A DNA stretch of 35,952 nt from an uncultured Clostridia bacterium (GTDB taxonomy: Bacteria > Bacillota > Clostridia > Christensenellales > UBA1242), in the NCBI GenBank assembly GCA_944362965.1, contig CALVTR010000014.1, positions 1 through 35,952 of the forward strand. Direction: 5' to 3'. The translations under genes and the position numbers were made by a program. Under the pieces are notes generated by a model, which worked only from the letters and a program-made list of their open reading frames with translations, was not told where the DNA came from and did not search any database. Positions 17,895 through 24,868 of this stretch are shown in pieces; positions within the stretch are counted from its first letter, which is position 1, and each line of letters opens with the position of its first letter.

Positions 17895-17930
17895 CTATGT
17901 CAAAATATTTTGACATAGTTTTTTTATTTT
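17895..17930 (+). terminator. Terminator whose right arm contains the dtd -35 box
   Basis: CTATGTCAAAA (17895-17905) pairs with TTTTGACATAG (17908-17918), then a run of seven T. The same bases TTGACA at 17910-17915 form the -35 box of the following gene. Confidence 0.85.
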
Positions 17931-17938
17931 TATATAAT
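17910..17938 (+). promoter_or_regulatory. Consensus promoter of dtd
   Basis: TTGACA (17910-17915), a 17-nt spacer and TATAAT (17933-17938) form a perfect sigma-A consensus. Transcription should start near 17945, leaving about 14 nt of leader before the dtd ATG at 17959. Confidence 0.8.
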
Positions 17939-17958
17939 TATAAATGTTAAGAGGAATT

Positions 17959-18405
17959 ATGAAAGCGATAGTGCAAAGAGTATTAAAGGCTGATTTAAAA
18001 GTAGATGGAAAGCTTATTTCAGAGATTGGAAAAGGACTTGTTGTATTTCTAGGTGTAGGGCAAGGCGACGAAGAAAATGATTTATTAAAACTTGCGGCAA
18101 AAATATCAAAATTGCGTATTTTTGAAGATGAAAATGGCAAGATGAACTTGTCTATAAAAGATGTTAGCGGGCAGATACTTCTTGTCAGCCAATTTACTTT
18201 ATATGGTGATTGTAGGCATGGCAATCGTCCAAGTTTTATCATGGCAGAAAAGCCAGAGCGAGCAAATCAGTTGTATGAAAATATGAAAACTTTGCTAGAA
18301 AACGAAAATATTCCAGTAAAAACAGGTGTCTTTGGTGCTGATATGAAGATAAATGTCTTGAATGACGGTCCTGTAACAATTATTTTAGATAGCAAAGAGC
18401 TTTAA
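17959..18405 (+). CDS. dtd: D-aminoacyl-tRNA deacylase
   Basis: The enzyme hydrolyses D-amino acids (and glycine mischarged on tRNA-Ala) from tRNA, a proofreading step in the cytosol. The 148 residues begin MKAIVQRVLKADLKVDG and carry the two active-site signatures SQFTLYGD and NDGPVT. The ATG at 17944 is a poor start because it lies at the expected transcription start. The ATG at 17959 has AAGAGGA upstream and gives the family N-terminus. The gene is a single unit with the promoter described at 17910-17938. Confidence 0.93.
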   Translation: MKAIVQRVLKADLKVDGKLISEIGKGLVVFLGVGQGDEENDLLKLAAKISKLRIFEDENGKMNLSIKDVSGQILLVSQFTLYGDCRHGNRPSFIMAEKPERANQLYENMKTLLENENIPVKTGVFGADMKINVLNDGPVTIILDSKEL

Positions 18406-18502
18406 ATGTGATAGCTATTTAGTTCAATATTTGCAAGCTCTTGAAAATTTTTATAAATTTTACATTTTTAACAAAGATTTCATAAAAAAATTGTAAAATC
18501 TA

Positions 18503-18531
18503 TTGACAAAATCTTTAAAATATGTTAATCT
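18503..18531 (+). promoter_or_regulatory. Promoter of tRNA-Ala
   Basis: TTGACA (18503-18508), 17 nt, then TAATCT (18526-18531) preceded by an extended TG. It ends 24 bases before the tRNA. Confidence 0.7.
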
Positions 18532-18555
18532 TTAAGAGCATTGAATATTGCTCTT

Positions 18556-18632
18556 GGGGGATTAGCTCAGTTGGCTAGAGCGCCTGCCTTGCAAGCAGGA
18601 GGTCAAGAGTTCGAATCTCTTATTCTCCACCA
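18556..18632 (+). tRNA. tRNA-Ala(UGC)
   Basis: A 77-base cloverleaf with encoded CCA. The acceptor GGGGGAT pairs with ATTCTCC with G-T wobbles. The D-stem is GCTC/GAGC, the anticodon stem CCTGC/GCAGG with loop CTTGCAA (anticodon TGC), and the T-arm AAGAG-TTCGAAT-CTCTT. It has its own promoter and a terminator directly behind it, so it is a single-tRNA unit. Confidence 0.96.
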
Positions 18633-18633
18633 T

Positions 18634-18665
18634 AAATAAGTATCAGAAATGATACTTATTTTTTT
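18634..18665 (+). terminator. Terminator of tRNA-Ala
   Basis: AAATAAGTATCA pairs with TGATACTTATTT around a GAAA tetraloop, followed by T-rich sequence. Confidence 0.85.
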
Positions 18666-18788
18666 ATTTATTTAAATAAGCAAATGAGATTGATGCTTTA
18701 TTTAGAAAAGCAACGCTTAAAAAAGTATTTTTTAAGATGCAATAATTTTATTGTTTTTAGTATTTTTTCATAACTTTTTGCAAAATAC

Positions 18789-18817
18789 TTGGAAAATTTT
18801 AGATAATGTTATACAAT
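18789..18817 (+). promoter_or_regulatory. Probable promoter of the three-TM protein gene
   Basis: TTGGAA (18789-18794), a 17-nt spacer and TACAAT (18812-18817). The ATG follows at 18860. The stretch between the tRNA terminator and this promoter (18666-18788) is A/T-rich and holds nothing I recognise. Confidence 0.55.
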
Positions 18818-18859
18818 ATCCTTAAGAAATGAATATATAAAATAGGAAAGGAGAAAATT

Positions 18860-19318
18860 ATGAAAGAAGGTTGGTCAAACAGATGGAAAAAACTTCTTAT
18901 ATGGGTTTGCGGCTATTTAAATATTATAGCTTTTGCCATTGTTGGCGGTTATACAATAGTTAAAAGTGATGATAAAGAACTTAAGAAAACATCACATAAA
19001 GCTTTTGTTATAACAGTTATATTCACAATTATTGAAGCTTTTCTTGCAATTTATTCGGCATGTTTATCAATGGCAAACACACAAACTTATTCTAGTGGAG
19101 CAAGCGAAGCACTCACTTGGCTAAGAGCAATAGACACAATAGCAAAAACCATAGTATTTGCCATTTTTGCAATAATAGATTTTTGTGCAAAGGGTGAGAA
19201 GAGAGAAGATAAACAAGAGAAAAAAGCAAAATCAGAAACTGAAGATAACAAAGATGAAAGCATGAAAACTGATAGTGAAAGTAATCAAGGTGATGATTTT
19301 ACTAAATCTTCCTTTTAA
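18860..19318 (+). CDS. Hypothetical membrane protein, three TM segments and charged tail
   Basis: No family is recognised. The 152 residues have hydrophobic segments at about 11-34, 47-70 and 94-111. A 40-residue hydrophilic tail rich in K, E, D and S follows and is probably cytoplasmic. The AAAGGAG nine bases before the ATG is strong. The gene has its own promoter and a terminator at 19337-19359. It could be a small chaperone-like or stress membrane protein, but nothing in the sequence decides this. Confidence 0.75.
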   Translation: MKEGWSNRWKKLLIWVCGYLNIIAFAIVGGYTIVKSDDKELKKTSHKAFVITVIFTIIEAFLAIYSACLSMANTQTYSSGASEALTWLRAIDTIAKTIVFAIFAIIDFCAKGEKREDKQEKKAKSETEDNKDESMKTDSESNQGDDFTKSSF

Positions 19319-19336
19319 ATTGATTTTTCTTAATTT

Positions 19337-19359
19337 GAAGCCCAAAAGGCTTCTTTTTT
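19337..19359 (+). terminator. Terminator after the three-TM protein gene
   Basis: GAAGCC (19337-19342) pairs with GGCTTC (19348-19353) around CAAAA, followed by T-rich sequence. The remaining gap to 19569 is A/T-rich with no recognised feature. Confidence 0.85.
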
Positions 19360-19569
19360 ATATAGAGTATTTAATAGACTATTAGTTAAACACCCATATT
19401 AAACTGCTAGTATAATAATTTATTATATTTAAATTGATAATTAAATATATTTATCAAGATTGTGCATAATAAAACTATATTTTGCTAACTTTTCGAATTT
19501 TAATTTCATGTAAAACTAATAGTGCTGTGCATTATTTTACTAAAATTTAAAATTTTTTTACTTTAACTA

Positions 19570-19598
19570 TTGAAATAATAAAATAGTTGTGATATAAT
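19570..19598 (+). promoter_or_regulatory. Promoter of the repeat surface protein gene
   Basis: TTGAAA (19570-19575), 17 nt, then a perfect extended -10 TGATATAAT (TATAAT at 19593-19598). The ATG at 19621 follows an AGGGA site. Confidence 0.8.
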
Positions 19599-19620
19599 AA
19601 AACTAAACATTGGAGGGATT

Positions 19621-21210
19621 ATGTCTAAGCATTTAATAAAAATCTTATCAATATATGCACTTATTGTGCTCGTGCCTTTGATTGTTGTGGGCTCTGCACT
19701 TTGCGTGACAGAAGCTGCACCTGCAACTTTAACTATCTATGAAGGTGGCAATGACGGGCAATATGGTGGAAAAAGTTCGCAAATTGTTATCAGCGTTGGG
19801 GGAGAAGCACAACTTGATGAAAACCAGCAACCTATCACTTCTATAACCTTACAGAAAAATACAGAAGTAACGGTAAGTTTCACAGGCGCTGGTTATGAGT
19901 TTTCTGGTTGGTATGATGGCAATCCACAAGAGATTGATGGAACAGAAGAGGCTGTAACAACTGATACAAGTTACACATTCAATTTAAGAGGCTCAACTCA
20001 TCTTACAGCACTTAGAGATGCTATGCAATACCAAATTCAATACACAGGCACTTATGATGATGGCTCTGAGCTTGGCAGTTTTACTGGCGACAATGTGAAC
20101 ACCGAAGTTCAAGTTGTAGAATATGGACAATCACTTGTTAGCCTTACTTCACAAGCAGGTGCAACGTTTGTAGGTTGGTATGTTTATACAGGAGAAGGCT
20201 CAAGCTACACTGGAACAAAAGTTGCCAATTTTGACGTTGCAAACAAAAATGAAAGTGGAGAGCTTGTAACACTTACACTTAGACCTGTATGGTCAAACCA
20301 AATGATTATTAGATATTATGACACTGATAGAGCAAGCGTAATTGCTGAAGATATAGTAACAGCTGACACTCTTGCAAGTTATCAACTTGTTTCAGGTGAT
20401 AATGAAAGAGTTCAAGCAGCACTCACACCAGGCTATGAATTTGCCGGTTGGGTAGATTCAGTTGGCGATCCAATAGTTGTTTCTAATATAGAATTTTCAG
20501 TTGGTGAATATGCAATTTATCTAAGTGAAACAGCACTTGACTATGATGTGGTTGTAAACTATAATGCACTTAGCAGTAATTCCGTAACAATAAACTATAA
20601 TGCTACAACCGGATTTGGTGCCTACACAGAAACAAGAGCAGGCTATGAATTTGCAGGTTTCGAATATGACGGAACAACCTATACACTCAGTGGCAACGAC
20701 TACACAGCAGGAAATGAATCTCTTGCAGCTGCAGTTATAGCAAACAATGGCTTAACTGTAAACGCTGTTTGGGATTGCACATATCCAGAACTTACTTGGA
20801 CAGCTGCTATGTCATCTGAACAAGAAGGTGGACTATATCTTAGTGGTGTATTCTACTATGATGGAACAGATTATATCCCAATGGAAAATCGTGGCGGAGA
20901 CCCAATTTATTTTGAAGATATAGCAGAAGATTATTATGCTCAACTTGAAACTAATTTCATAGAATATTTCTACAGTGATATAGACCTTGACAACATTTAC
21001 ATTTACGTTGATGGAAATTATCAACGAGTAACACTTACAGACGTTTGGATATCTACTGACTTAAATCCTCAAATCCACACTTCACATAGTGATTCCTATG
21101 GCAATATGGTTGCTTACACATTCAAGGATTTAATCGAATTTAAAAACTTAAATGAAGGCGCTGATGGAGTTACAGGACTAACAGTAAGATACATTTTCTC
21201 AGTAGCCTAG
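19621..21210 (+). CDS. Secreted protein with InlB B-repeat-like (Flg_new) modules
   Basis: The 529 residues start with a signal sequence or membrane anchor (hydrophobic residues 6-27, possible cleavage near TEA-AP at 31-33). Four short motifs of the GYEFxGW type stand at about residues 91, 181, 271 and 341, spaced 70-90 residues apart and embedded in beta-strand-rich, T/Y/D-rich sequence. These match the Listeria-Bacteroides (InlB B) repeat pattern of surface proteins. The C-terminal 140 residues, acidic and tyrosine-rich, are not recognised. No LPXTG or other sorting signal is seen, so the N-terminal helix may be the anchor. Role unknown; adhesion is only a guess. The gene stands alone between its own promoter and terminator. 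Confidence 0.75.
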   Translation: MSKHLIKILSIYALIVLVPLIVVGSALCVTEAAPATLTIYEGGNDGQYGGKSSQIVISVGGEAQLDENQQPITSITLQKNTEVTVSFTGAGYEFSGWYDGNPQEIDGTEEAVTTDTSYTFNLRGSTHLTALRDAMQYQIQYTGTYDDGSELGSFTGDNVNTEVQVVEYGQSLVSLTSQAGATFVGWYVYTGEGSSYTGTKVANFDVANKNESGELVTLTLRPVWSNQMIIRYYDTDRASVIAEDIVTADTLASYQLVSGDNERVQAALTPGYEFAGWVDSVGDPIVVSNIEFSVGEYAIYLSETALDYDVVVNYNALSSNSVTINYNATTGFGAYTETRAGYEFAGFEYDGTTYTLSGNDYTAGNESLAAAVIANNGLTVNAVWDCTYPELTWTAAMSSEQEGGLYLSGVFYYDGTDYIPMENRGGDPIYFEDIAEDYYAQLETNFIEYFYSDIDLDNIYIYVDGNYQRVTLTDVWISTDLNPQIHTSHSDSYGNMVAYTFKDLIEFKNLNEGADGVTGLTVRYIFSVA

Positions 21211-21220
21211 AAAAATTAAG

Positions 21221-21250
21221 GAGAAGTCAAAATTGACTTCTCTTTTTTTA
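21221..21250 (+). terminator. Terminator after the repeat surface protein gene
   Basis: GAGAAGTCA (21221-21229) pairs with TGACTTCTC (21234-21242), followed by a run of T. Confidence 0.85.
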
Positions 21251-21312
21251 TGTTTAAAGATGATATGAATTTTAATCTTGAGACTATGTTTTATTGTTTA
21301 AACAAAAAAAGT

Positions 21313-21341
21313 TTGATTTTTATATATGTTTATGATAAAAT
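21313..21341 (+). promoter_or_regulatory. Promoter placing transcription start at the engB ATG
   Basis: TTGATT (21313-21318), 17 nt, TAAAAT (21336-21341). The engB ATG begins only seven bases after the -10 ends, so the message would start at or next to the start codon. Confidence 0.5.
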
Positions 21342-21347
21342 TTAAAC

Positions 21348-21944
21348 ATGGTAATCAAAAAGGCTGTTTATAAAACAAGCGTGACAAACATAAAGAATAT
21401 CCTAGATGACGGCGTGCCAGAGTTTGCCTTTGTGGGCAGGAGTAATGTTGGCAAGTCGTCGCTTATCAATGCCTTAACAAACACAAAGTCTCTCGCTAAG
21501 GCTTCCGCAACACCTGGCAAAACAAAAATGATAAATTATTTTGAAATAAATGATTCGTTTAGGTTCGTTGACCTTCCAGGCTATGGCTACGCAAAGACAG
21601 GCAAAGTGCATCAAGAAGTGTGGTCAGAGCTTATAGGCAAATACCTTGAAGAGTCAAAATCACTAGTCACTATCTTTGTGCTTGTGGATATTCGTCACTT
21701 ACCAACAGTGCAAGATATGCAAATGGTAGAGTTTTTAATATATAATCAGCTACCATTCATGCTTATAGCAACTAAGGCAGATAAGATTGCTAAGAGCAAG
21801 TATAAAAGCAGTATTCAAGCTATAGCAAAGCAGCTAAAGGTGCGAGAAGAGATGTTTATTCCTTTTTCAAGCCAAAGTGGCTACGGTAAAGAAAGAGTTT
21901 TGAATTATATTGAAAATAAGTTGGAAGATATCAATGGAAAATAA
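21348..21944 (+). CDS. engB: Ribosome biogenesis GTPase YsxC/EngB
   Basis: EngB is a small GTPase needed for late 50S assembly. The 198 residues have G1 (GRSNVGKS), a switch region with STPGKT-like ATPGKTKMINYF, G3 (DLPGYGYAK), G4 (TKAD) and the G5-like SSQSGYG. The start is fixed by family alignment (VIKKAVYKTSV at the N-terminus). No Shine-Dalgarno precedes it, and the promoter sits so close that the message may be leaderless. The gene ends inside the start of the rlmD-like gene (11-base overlap). Confidence 0.95.
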   Translation: MVIKKAVYKTSVTNIKNILDDGVPEFAFVGRSNVGKSSLINALTNTKSLAKASATPGKTKMINYFEINDSFRFVDLPGYGYAKTGKVHQEVWSELIGKYLEESKSLVTIFVLVDIRHLPTVQDMQMVEFLIYNQLPFMLIATKADKIAKSKYKSSIQAIAKQLKVREEMFIPFSSQSGYGKERVLNYIENKLEDINGK

Positions 21945-23181
21945 AATAACTACCACTATAATTGATTATGGCTATGATGGCGAAGGTGTGGGCAAAGTCA
22001 ATGGCAAGGTTTGTTTTGTGCCATATGTGTTAAAAGATGAGCAGGTAGAGATAAGGATAGTTGACGAAAAGAAGGATTTTATCTATGGAAAACTAGAAAA
22101 AGTTATTTTGCCAAGTCACAAAAGAATAAAGGCAAGGTGTCCCTATTTTGCAGATTGTGGGGGTTGCAGCTATCAGCATACAGATTATGTTGAAGAGCTT
22201 GAAATCAAAAGACAGCTTGCAGAGAGACAGCTAAAAAAGTTGAACTACAATGGTGAAATCAAAGTTCATCCGTCACCAAATGAGTATAATTATCGCAACA
22301 AAATTAAATTGTTTGTTGAAGATAAAAAAATAGGGCTAAAAAGAAGAAATAGCAATGAAATAAGTGCGATTGATAACTGCGACCTAGCTGAAAACTTGAT
22401 AAATAAAGCACTGCACACAATAAATATTTTTGTTAAAACCCATGATTTGTATGATAAGCTTGAAAATATTGTTTTGCGACAGGAAGGAGAAAACTGCTTA
22501 ATAAATTTCTATGTAAAAACGCCGATTGACAATAATCTTATGAAGCAACTTTATGATAATTTAGGACAAAATTATGGCATCTACCATACTTTAGGCAAAA
22601 AGAAGATGCATATCTGTGGGTTAAAATTTTTAGAGACAAAAGAATTTTCTTTGTCATGCAGGTTTTCACCATATAGTTTCCACCAAGTAAATGACTATGT
22701 TTGTCAAAAACTATATAAGCGTGTTTTAGATGAAGTAAACGGAAAAAATGTTGTAAATTGTTATAGCGGAAACGGCGTCTTAAGTGGCGTGCTATGTCAG
22801 AAGTGTCAAAAAGTGACGGCAATAGAGCTTGGAAAAAGTGAACACGAAGAAGCAGAGAAATTGAAACAGATAAATAAACTTCAGAATCTCACTAATATAA
22901 ATGGCGATTGTGCGGATGTCCTTCCTAAGATTGTAAATAGCTTTGACACAATCATAATTGACCCACCACGCAAAGGGGTTGATAAAAAGGTTATACAAGC
23001 GATAGATAACGTAGATTTTAAAAAACTTATCTATATTTCCTGCAACATAGCAACGCTTATTCGCGATTTGCAAAGGTTAAAAGATATCAAAATTGAATGT
23101 GTGGAGCTTTTTGATATGTTTGCAAGAACAGGAGAGTATGAGATGCTTGCAGTGATAACCAAAGACAAAAAATCTTTATAA
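21934..23181 (+). CDS. rlmD: 23S rRNA (uracil-5-)-methyltransferase, RlmD/RlmCD family
   Basis: RumA-family enzymes methylate U1939 and/or U747 of 23S rRNA using SAM. A TRAM-like N-terminal domain comes first. It is followed by the iron-sulphur motif CPYFADCGGCSYQH, then the methyltransferase domain with NCYSGNGVLSGVL, IIDPPRKG and YISCN containing the nucleophilic cysteine, and FARTGEYE near the end. The product has 415 residues from the ATG at 21934. An upstream ATG at 21910 is in frame but adds residues unlike the family. In Gram-positives one enzyme may modify both sites (RlmCD); sequence alone does not say which here. Co-transcribed with engB. Confidence 0.92.
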   Translation: MENKITTTIIDYGYDGEGVGKVNGKVCFVPYVLKDEQVEIRIVDEKKDFIYGKLEKVILPSHKRIKARCPYFADCGGCSYQHTDYVEELEIKRQLAERQLKKLNYNGEIKVHPSPNEYNYRNKIKLFVEDKKIGLKRRNSNEISAIDNCDLAENLINKALHTINIFVKTHDLYDKLENIVLRQEGENCLINFYVKTPIDNNLMKQLYDNLGQNYGIYHTLGKKKMHICGLKFLETKEFSLSCRFSPYSFHQVNDYVCQKLYKRVLDEVNGKNVVNCYSGNGVLSGVLCQKCQKVTAIELGKSEHEEAEKLKQINKLQNLTNINGDCADVLPKIVNSFDTIIIDPPRKGVDKKVIQAIDNVDFKKLIYISCNIATLIRDLQRLKDIKIECVELFDMFARTGEYEMLAVITKDKKSL

Positions 23182-23225
23182 ATTGCAAAAAATTGGTTAA
23201 AATATGCGAATATTCGATAAATATA

Positions 23226-23234
23226 TGATATAAT
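23226..23234 (+). promoter_or_regulatory. Extended -10 promoter of the Sel1-like gene
   Basis: TGATATAAT at 23226-23234 is a perfect extended -10. No convincing -35 is seen. The ATG lies at 23257. Confidence 0.55.
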
Positions 23235-23256
23235 AAAATAGGATAGGGAGCAAGTT

Positions 23257-23820
23257 ATGGATAGAATTTATAAAAGGCCAGCGTATCTAGATTATGAAGA
23301 AGCTTTAGAAGGCTTCACTGACCTTAGAAAGACTTTAAATGAATACATAGAAAATGAGCCTGAGAAGTTCACAGAAAAATTTGCAGAAACCAAGAAAAAG
23401 GCGGGCGAAGGCGACTTGGTTGCAATGGATATACTTGCATATTATTATAAGACGGGTGTGCCAGACCTTCTTCCGGAAAACTATGAGAAGTATTTAAAGT
23501 GGGAGATTGTGGCGGCGGCACGTGGCAATGAGCTTGCTATTGAAAAATTGCAGTTTTTGCTTGGATATGCTTATACAGAAATCATGGATAGTGAAGACTA
23601 TGAGACCATTGAATATAAAAATGATATAGATGACTATAATGTTATCTATGTTATTGGCAAGAATATTTGCAAGATGCTTGTCCGTGAGATGTCAATCTTC
23701 CCCACTGATATGGCAGTGGAAGAAGATGATTATAAACCTTATACTCAAGAGCAATTTGTGCTTTTTAGAGAAACAATAGATAAAGTTATACCTAAAACGA
23801 TAGACTTTATGAAATCATAA
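23257..23820 (+). CDS. Hypothetical protein with a Sel1/TPR-like segment
   Basis: The 187-residue acidic protein contains a helix pair, KKAGEGDLVAMDILAYYYKTG, then EIVAAARGNELAIEKLQFLLG. This fits the Sel1-like repeat pattern (A..GD..A...LA..Y..G) that mediates protein-protein contacts. No signal peptide is seen, so it is probably cytoplasmic. AGGGAG precedes the ATG. It converges with the minus-strand gene at 23807-24256, and the two coding ends overlap by 14 bases with no terminator visible between them. Confidence 0.7.
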   Translation: MDRIYKRPAYLDYEEALEGFTDLRKTLNEYIENEPEKFTEKFAETKKKAGEGDLVAMDILAYYYKTGVPDLLPENYEKYLKWEIVAAARGNELAIEKLQFLLGYAYTEIMDSEDYETIEYKNDIDDYNVIYVIGKNICKMLVREMSIFPTDMAVEEDDYKPYTQEQFVLFRETIDKVIPKTIDFMKS

Positions 23821-24256
23821 ATGTGTTACCTAAGGTTATAAGCCTGTCATCAACCATCTTTTTAAGCTCAGTCTCATAGTTTGTTTTTTCAGCAAGAGAT
23901 AATAGGTTCTTAAGCACTTTTGCTTCTAATCCTAAAAATCTCAAAAAGCATAGCGTCTTGTCGTGTTTTAATTTAAAGGTTTGAAGCGGGCTCGAATAGT
24001 CAAATATAATTCGTAATTTTTTGATTTGACGTTCATTTAATGAATAAAAACTCGCCGTGTTTAAAAATCCACCCATAATAAAAAGGCAGGTTTTAATCTC
24101 TGCAAGAAAGTCAAAAGTCTCTTCAATTAGTGCTTTAACTACACTGCTATCAACCTGAATAAAGATAAAACCTTTGCTTTTCATGGTGCTAGCATAAGCT
24201 TTAGCCATAACTTCGTAATCTTCCACACTTAGAATTTGCTCGTCATTATATTCCAT
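23807..24256 (-). CDS. Hypothetical protein
   Basis: No family is recognised. The 149-residue product is mixed alpha-helical, begins with an acidic segment (DEQILSVEDYEVMAKAY) and ends KKMVDDRLITLGNTFMIS. No signal peptide or clear membrane segment is present. A GAGGGC site stands about ten bases before the ATG. It is the last chromosomal gene before the very A/T-rich tract and the tRNA-linked elements. It faces the Sel1-like gene tail to tail with a 14-base overlap. Confidence 0.6.
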   Translation of the reverse strand: MEYNDEQILSVEDYEVMAKAYASTMKSKGFIFIQVDSSVVKALIEETFDFLAEIKTCLFIMGGFLNTASFYSLNERQIKKLRIIFDYSSPLQTFKLKHDKTLCFLRFLGLEAKVLKNLLSLAEKTNYETELKKMVDDRLITLGNTFMIS

Positions 24257-24546
24257 TATTTTGCCCTCAAGATTATTTATTCTTATAATGGAAAAATTGT
24301 GAAAATAATAATTTTTACAAGTTAAGATAAATAATAAAAGCGGAAATAAAAAAGTTTATAAAAAAATTAAAAAATAAGTAAAAATCATTTTAAAAGCCAC
24401 ATCAAAATAATATTTTATAAAAAGAATAATAAATAAAAATAAAAAAATATTAAATATTAAATAAAATAAAAAAATATATTAAAAAATAATATAAAAATAA
24501 ATAAATTCAAATTTTTTTGATAATTTTATAAAAAATTATCTATTTT
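24257..24546. other. Extremely A/T-rich tract before the tRNA-Arg array
   Basis: Nearly 300 bases of almost pure A/T with long A runs and no coding frame. Its end carries GATAATTTT...AAAATTATC followed by TATTTTGC. This resembles the segment in front of both later tRNA copies and suggests that this tract is the left edge of an older element. Confidence 0.5.
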
Positions 24547-24584
24547 GCACCTATAGTGAAGTGGATATCACAATCGTCTTCGGA
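24547..24584 (+). pseudogene. 5' half of a tRNA-Arg (remnant X), cut at the anticodon loop
   Basis: The 38 bases read as acceptor GCACCTA, TA, D-arm GTGA-AGTGGATA-TCAC, A, anticodon 5' stem ATCGT and loop CTTCGGA (UCG). The sequence that follows does not supply ACGAT or TAGGTGC, so the gene is broken exactly after the loop. Its 3' half is not in this window. It would be expected to the right, at the far end of element A. Confidence 0.75.
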
Positions 24585-24663
24585 TCGCATTTCAAGGGGT
24601 TCGATAATCCCCATAAAAAAATTATCAGTTTTGCTCCCATGGTGAAATGGATATCACAATCGA
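24578..24663 (+). mobile_element. Left end of outer element A (interrupted by element B)
   Basis: From the loop of remnant X to the loop of remnant Y, this stretch matches the layout of the B left end: core CTTCGGA, a short spacer, the 32-base block (24596-24627), TTTT, then a tRNA-Arg gene (Y). Element A continues at 35644 on the other side of B. The assignment is inference from the repeated architecture. Confidence 0.6.
24596..24627 (+). repeat. 32-base left-end block, copy 1
   Basis: Exactly identical to 24682-24713. It looks like a T-arm (GGGG-TTCGATAAT-CCCC) followed by ATAAAAAAATTATCA. GATAAT and ATTATC within it can also pair with each other. It stands just before a tRNA 5' end in both copies, and a TTCGAT-17-TATCAN arrangement could serve as a promoter, although its -10 is only four to five bases from the tRNA. 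Confidence 0.8.
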
Positions 24664-24670
24664 CTTCGGA
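24633..24670 (+). pseudogene. 5' half of tRNA-Arg(UCG) Y, split by element B
   Basis: The 38 bases read as acceptor GCTCCCA, TG, D-arm GTGA-AATGGATA-TCAC, A, stem ATCGA and loop CTTCGGA. The sequence behind it has no partner for the acceptor or anticodon stem. The exact partner, TCGAT and TGGGAGC, lies at 35644-35676. Joining the two halves at CTTCGGA gives a 75-base tRNA with all stems paired. Confidence 0.88.
24664..24670 (+). other. attL core of element B
   Basis: CTTCGGA, the anticodon loop of tRNA-Arg Y, is the only sequence shared by both junctions. Seven bases is a normal overlap length for tyrosine recombinases. In the empty site it is flanked by ATCGA and TCGAT, a perfect inverted repeat formed by the anticodon stem. 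Confidence 0.8.
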
Positions 24671-24681
24671 ACACATATTTT

Positions 24682-24713
24682 GGGGTTCGATAATCCCCAT
24701 AAAAAAATTATCA
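24682..24713 (+). repeat. 32-base left-end block, copy 2
   Basis: Identical over 32 bases to 24596-24627. It stands five bases before the intact tRNA-Arg. Confidence 0.85.
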
Positions 24714-24717
24714 TTTT

Positions 24718-24794
24718 GCTCCACTAGCTCAACTGTATAGAGCATTGGTCTTCGGAACCAAGGGTTGGGGGTTAGAATCCCTCGTGGAGCACCA
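24718..24794 (+). tRNA. tRNA-Arg(UCG) Z, carried by element B
   Basis: A complete 77-base cloverleaf with encoded CCA: GCTCCAC/GTGGAGC, GCTC/GAGC, TTGGT/ACCAA around CTTCGGA (anticodon TCG), variable GGGTT and T-stem GGGGG/CCCTC with one G-T. The Arg determinant A20 is present. The D-loop has GT instead of GG, and the T-loop is TTAGAAT instead of TTCGAAT. The normal G19-C56 tertiary pair is therefore replaced by a possible U19-A56. It presumably substitutes for tRNA Y, which the element breaks. A terminator follows at 24818. Confidence 0.9.
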
Positions 24795-24817
24795 TAAAAC
24801 CCTTTATTTTAGGGATA

Positions 24818-24849
24818 TCTAGCGATTTTAGGTTTCGCTAGATTTTTTT
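24818..24849 (+). terminator. Terminator of tRNA-Arg Z
   Basis: TCTAGCGA (24818-24825) pairs with TCGCTAGA (24835-24842), then seven T. The homologous hairpin after remnant Y at 35703-35734 differs in the stem by compensated changes. Confidence 0.85.
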
Positions 24850-24868
24850 ATTAGAAAACAAAAAATCC

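Noticed and set aside
24596-24713. CRISPR array or simple tandem repeat
   Set aside because: There are only two exact copies, the unit contains tRNA sequence, and no cas genes are present.
24547-24716. Two further functional tRNA genes before tRNA-Arg Z
   Set aside because: Both have good 5' halves, but nothing downstream pairs with their acceptor or anticodon stems. They stop exactly after the loop and are split remnants.
24551-24745. Minus-strand 64-codon frame
   Set aside because: It lies antisense to the tRNA-Arg remnants and the intact tRNA, with no ribosome binding site.
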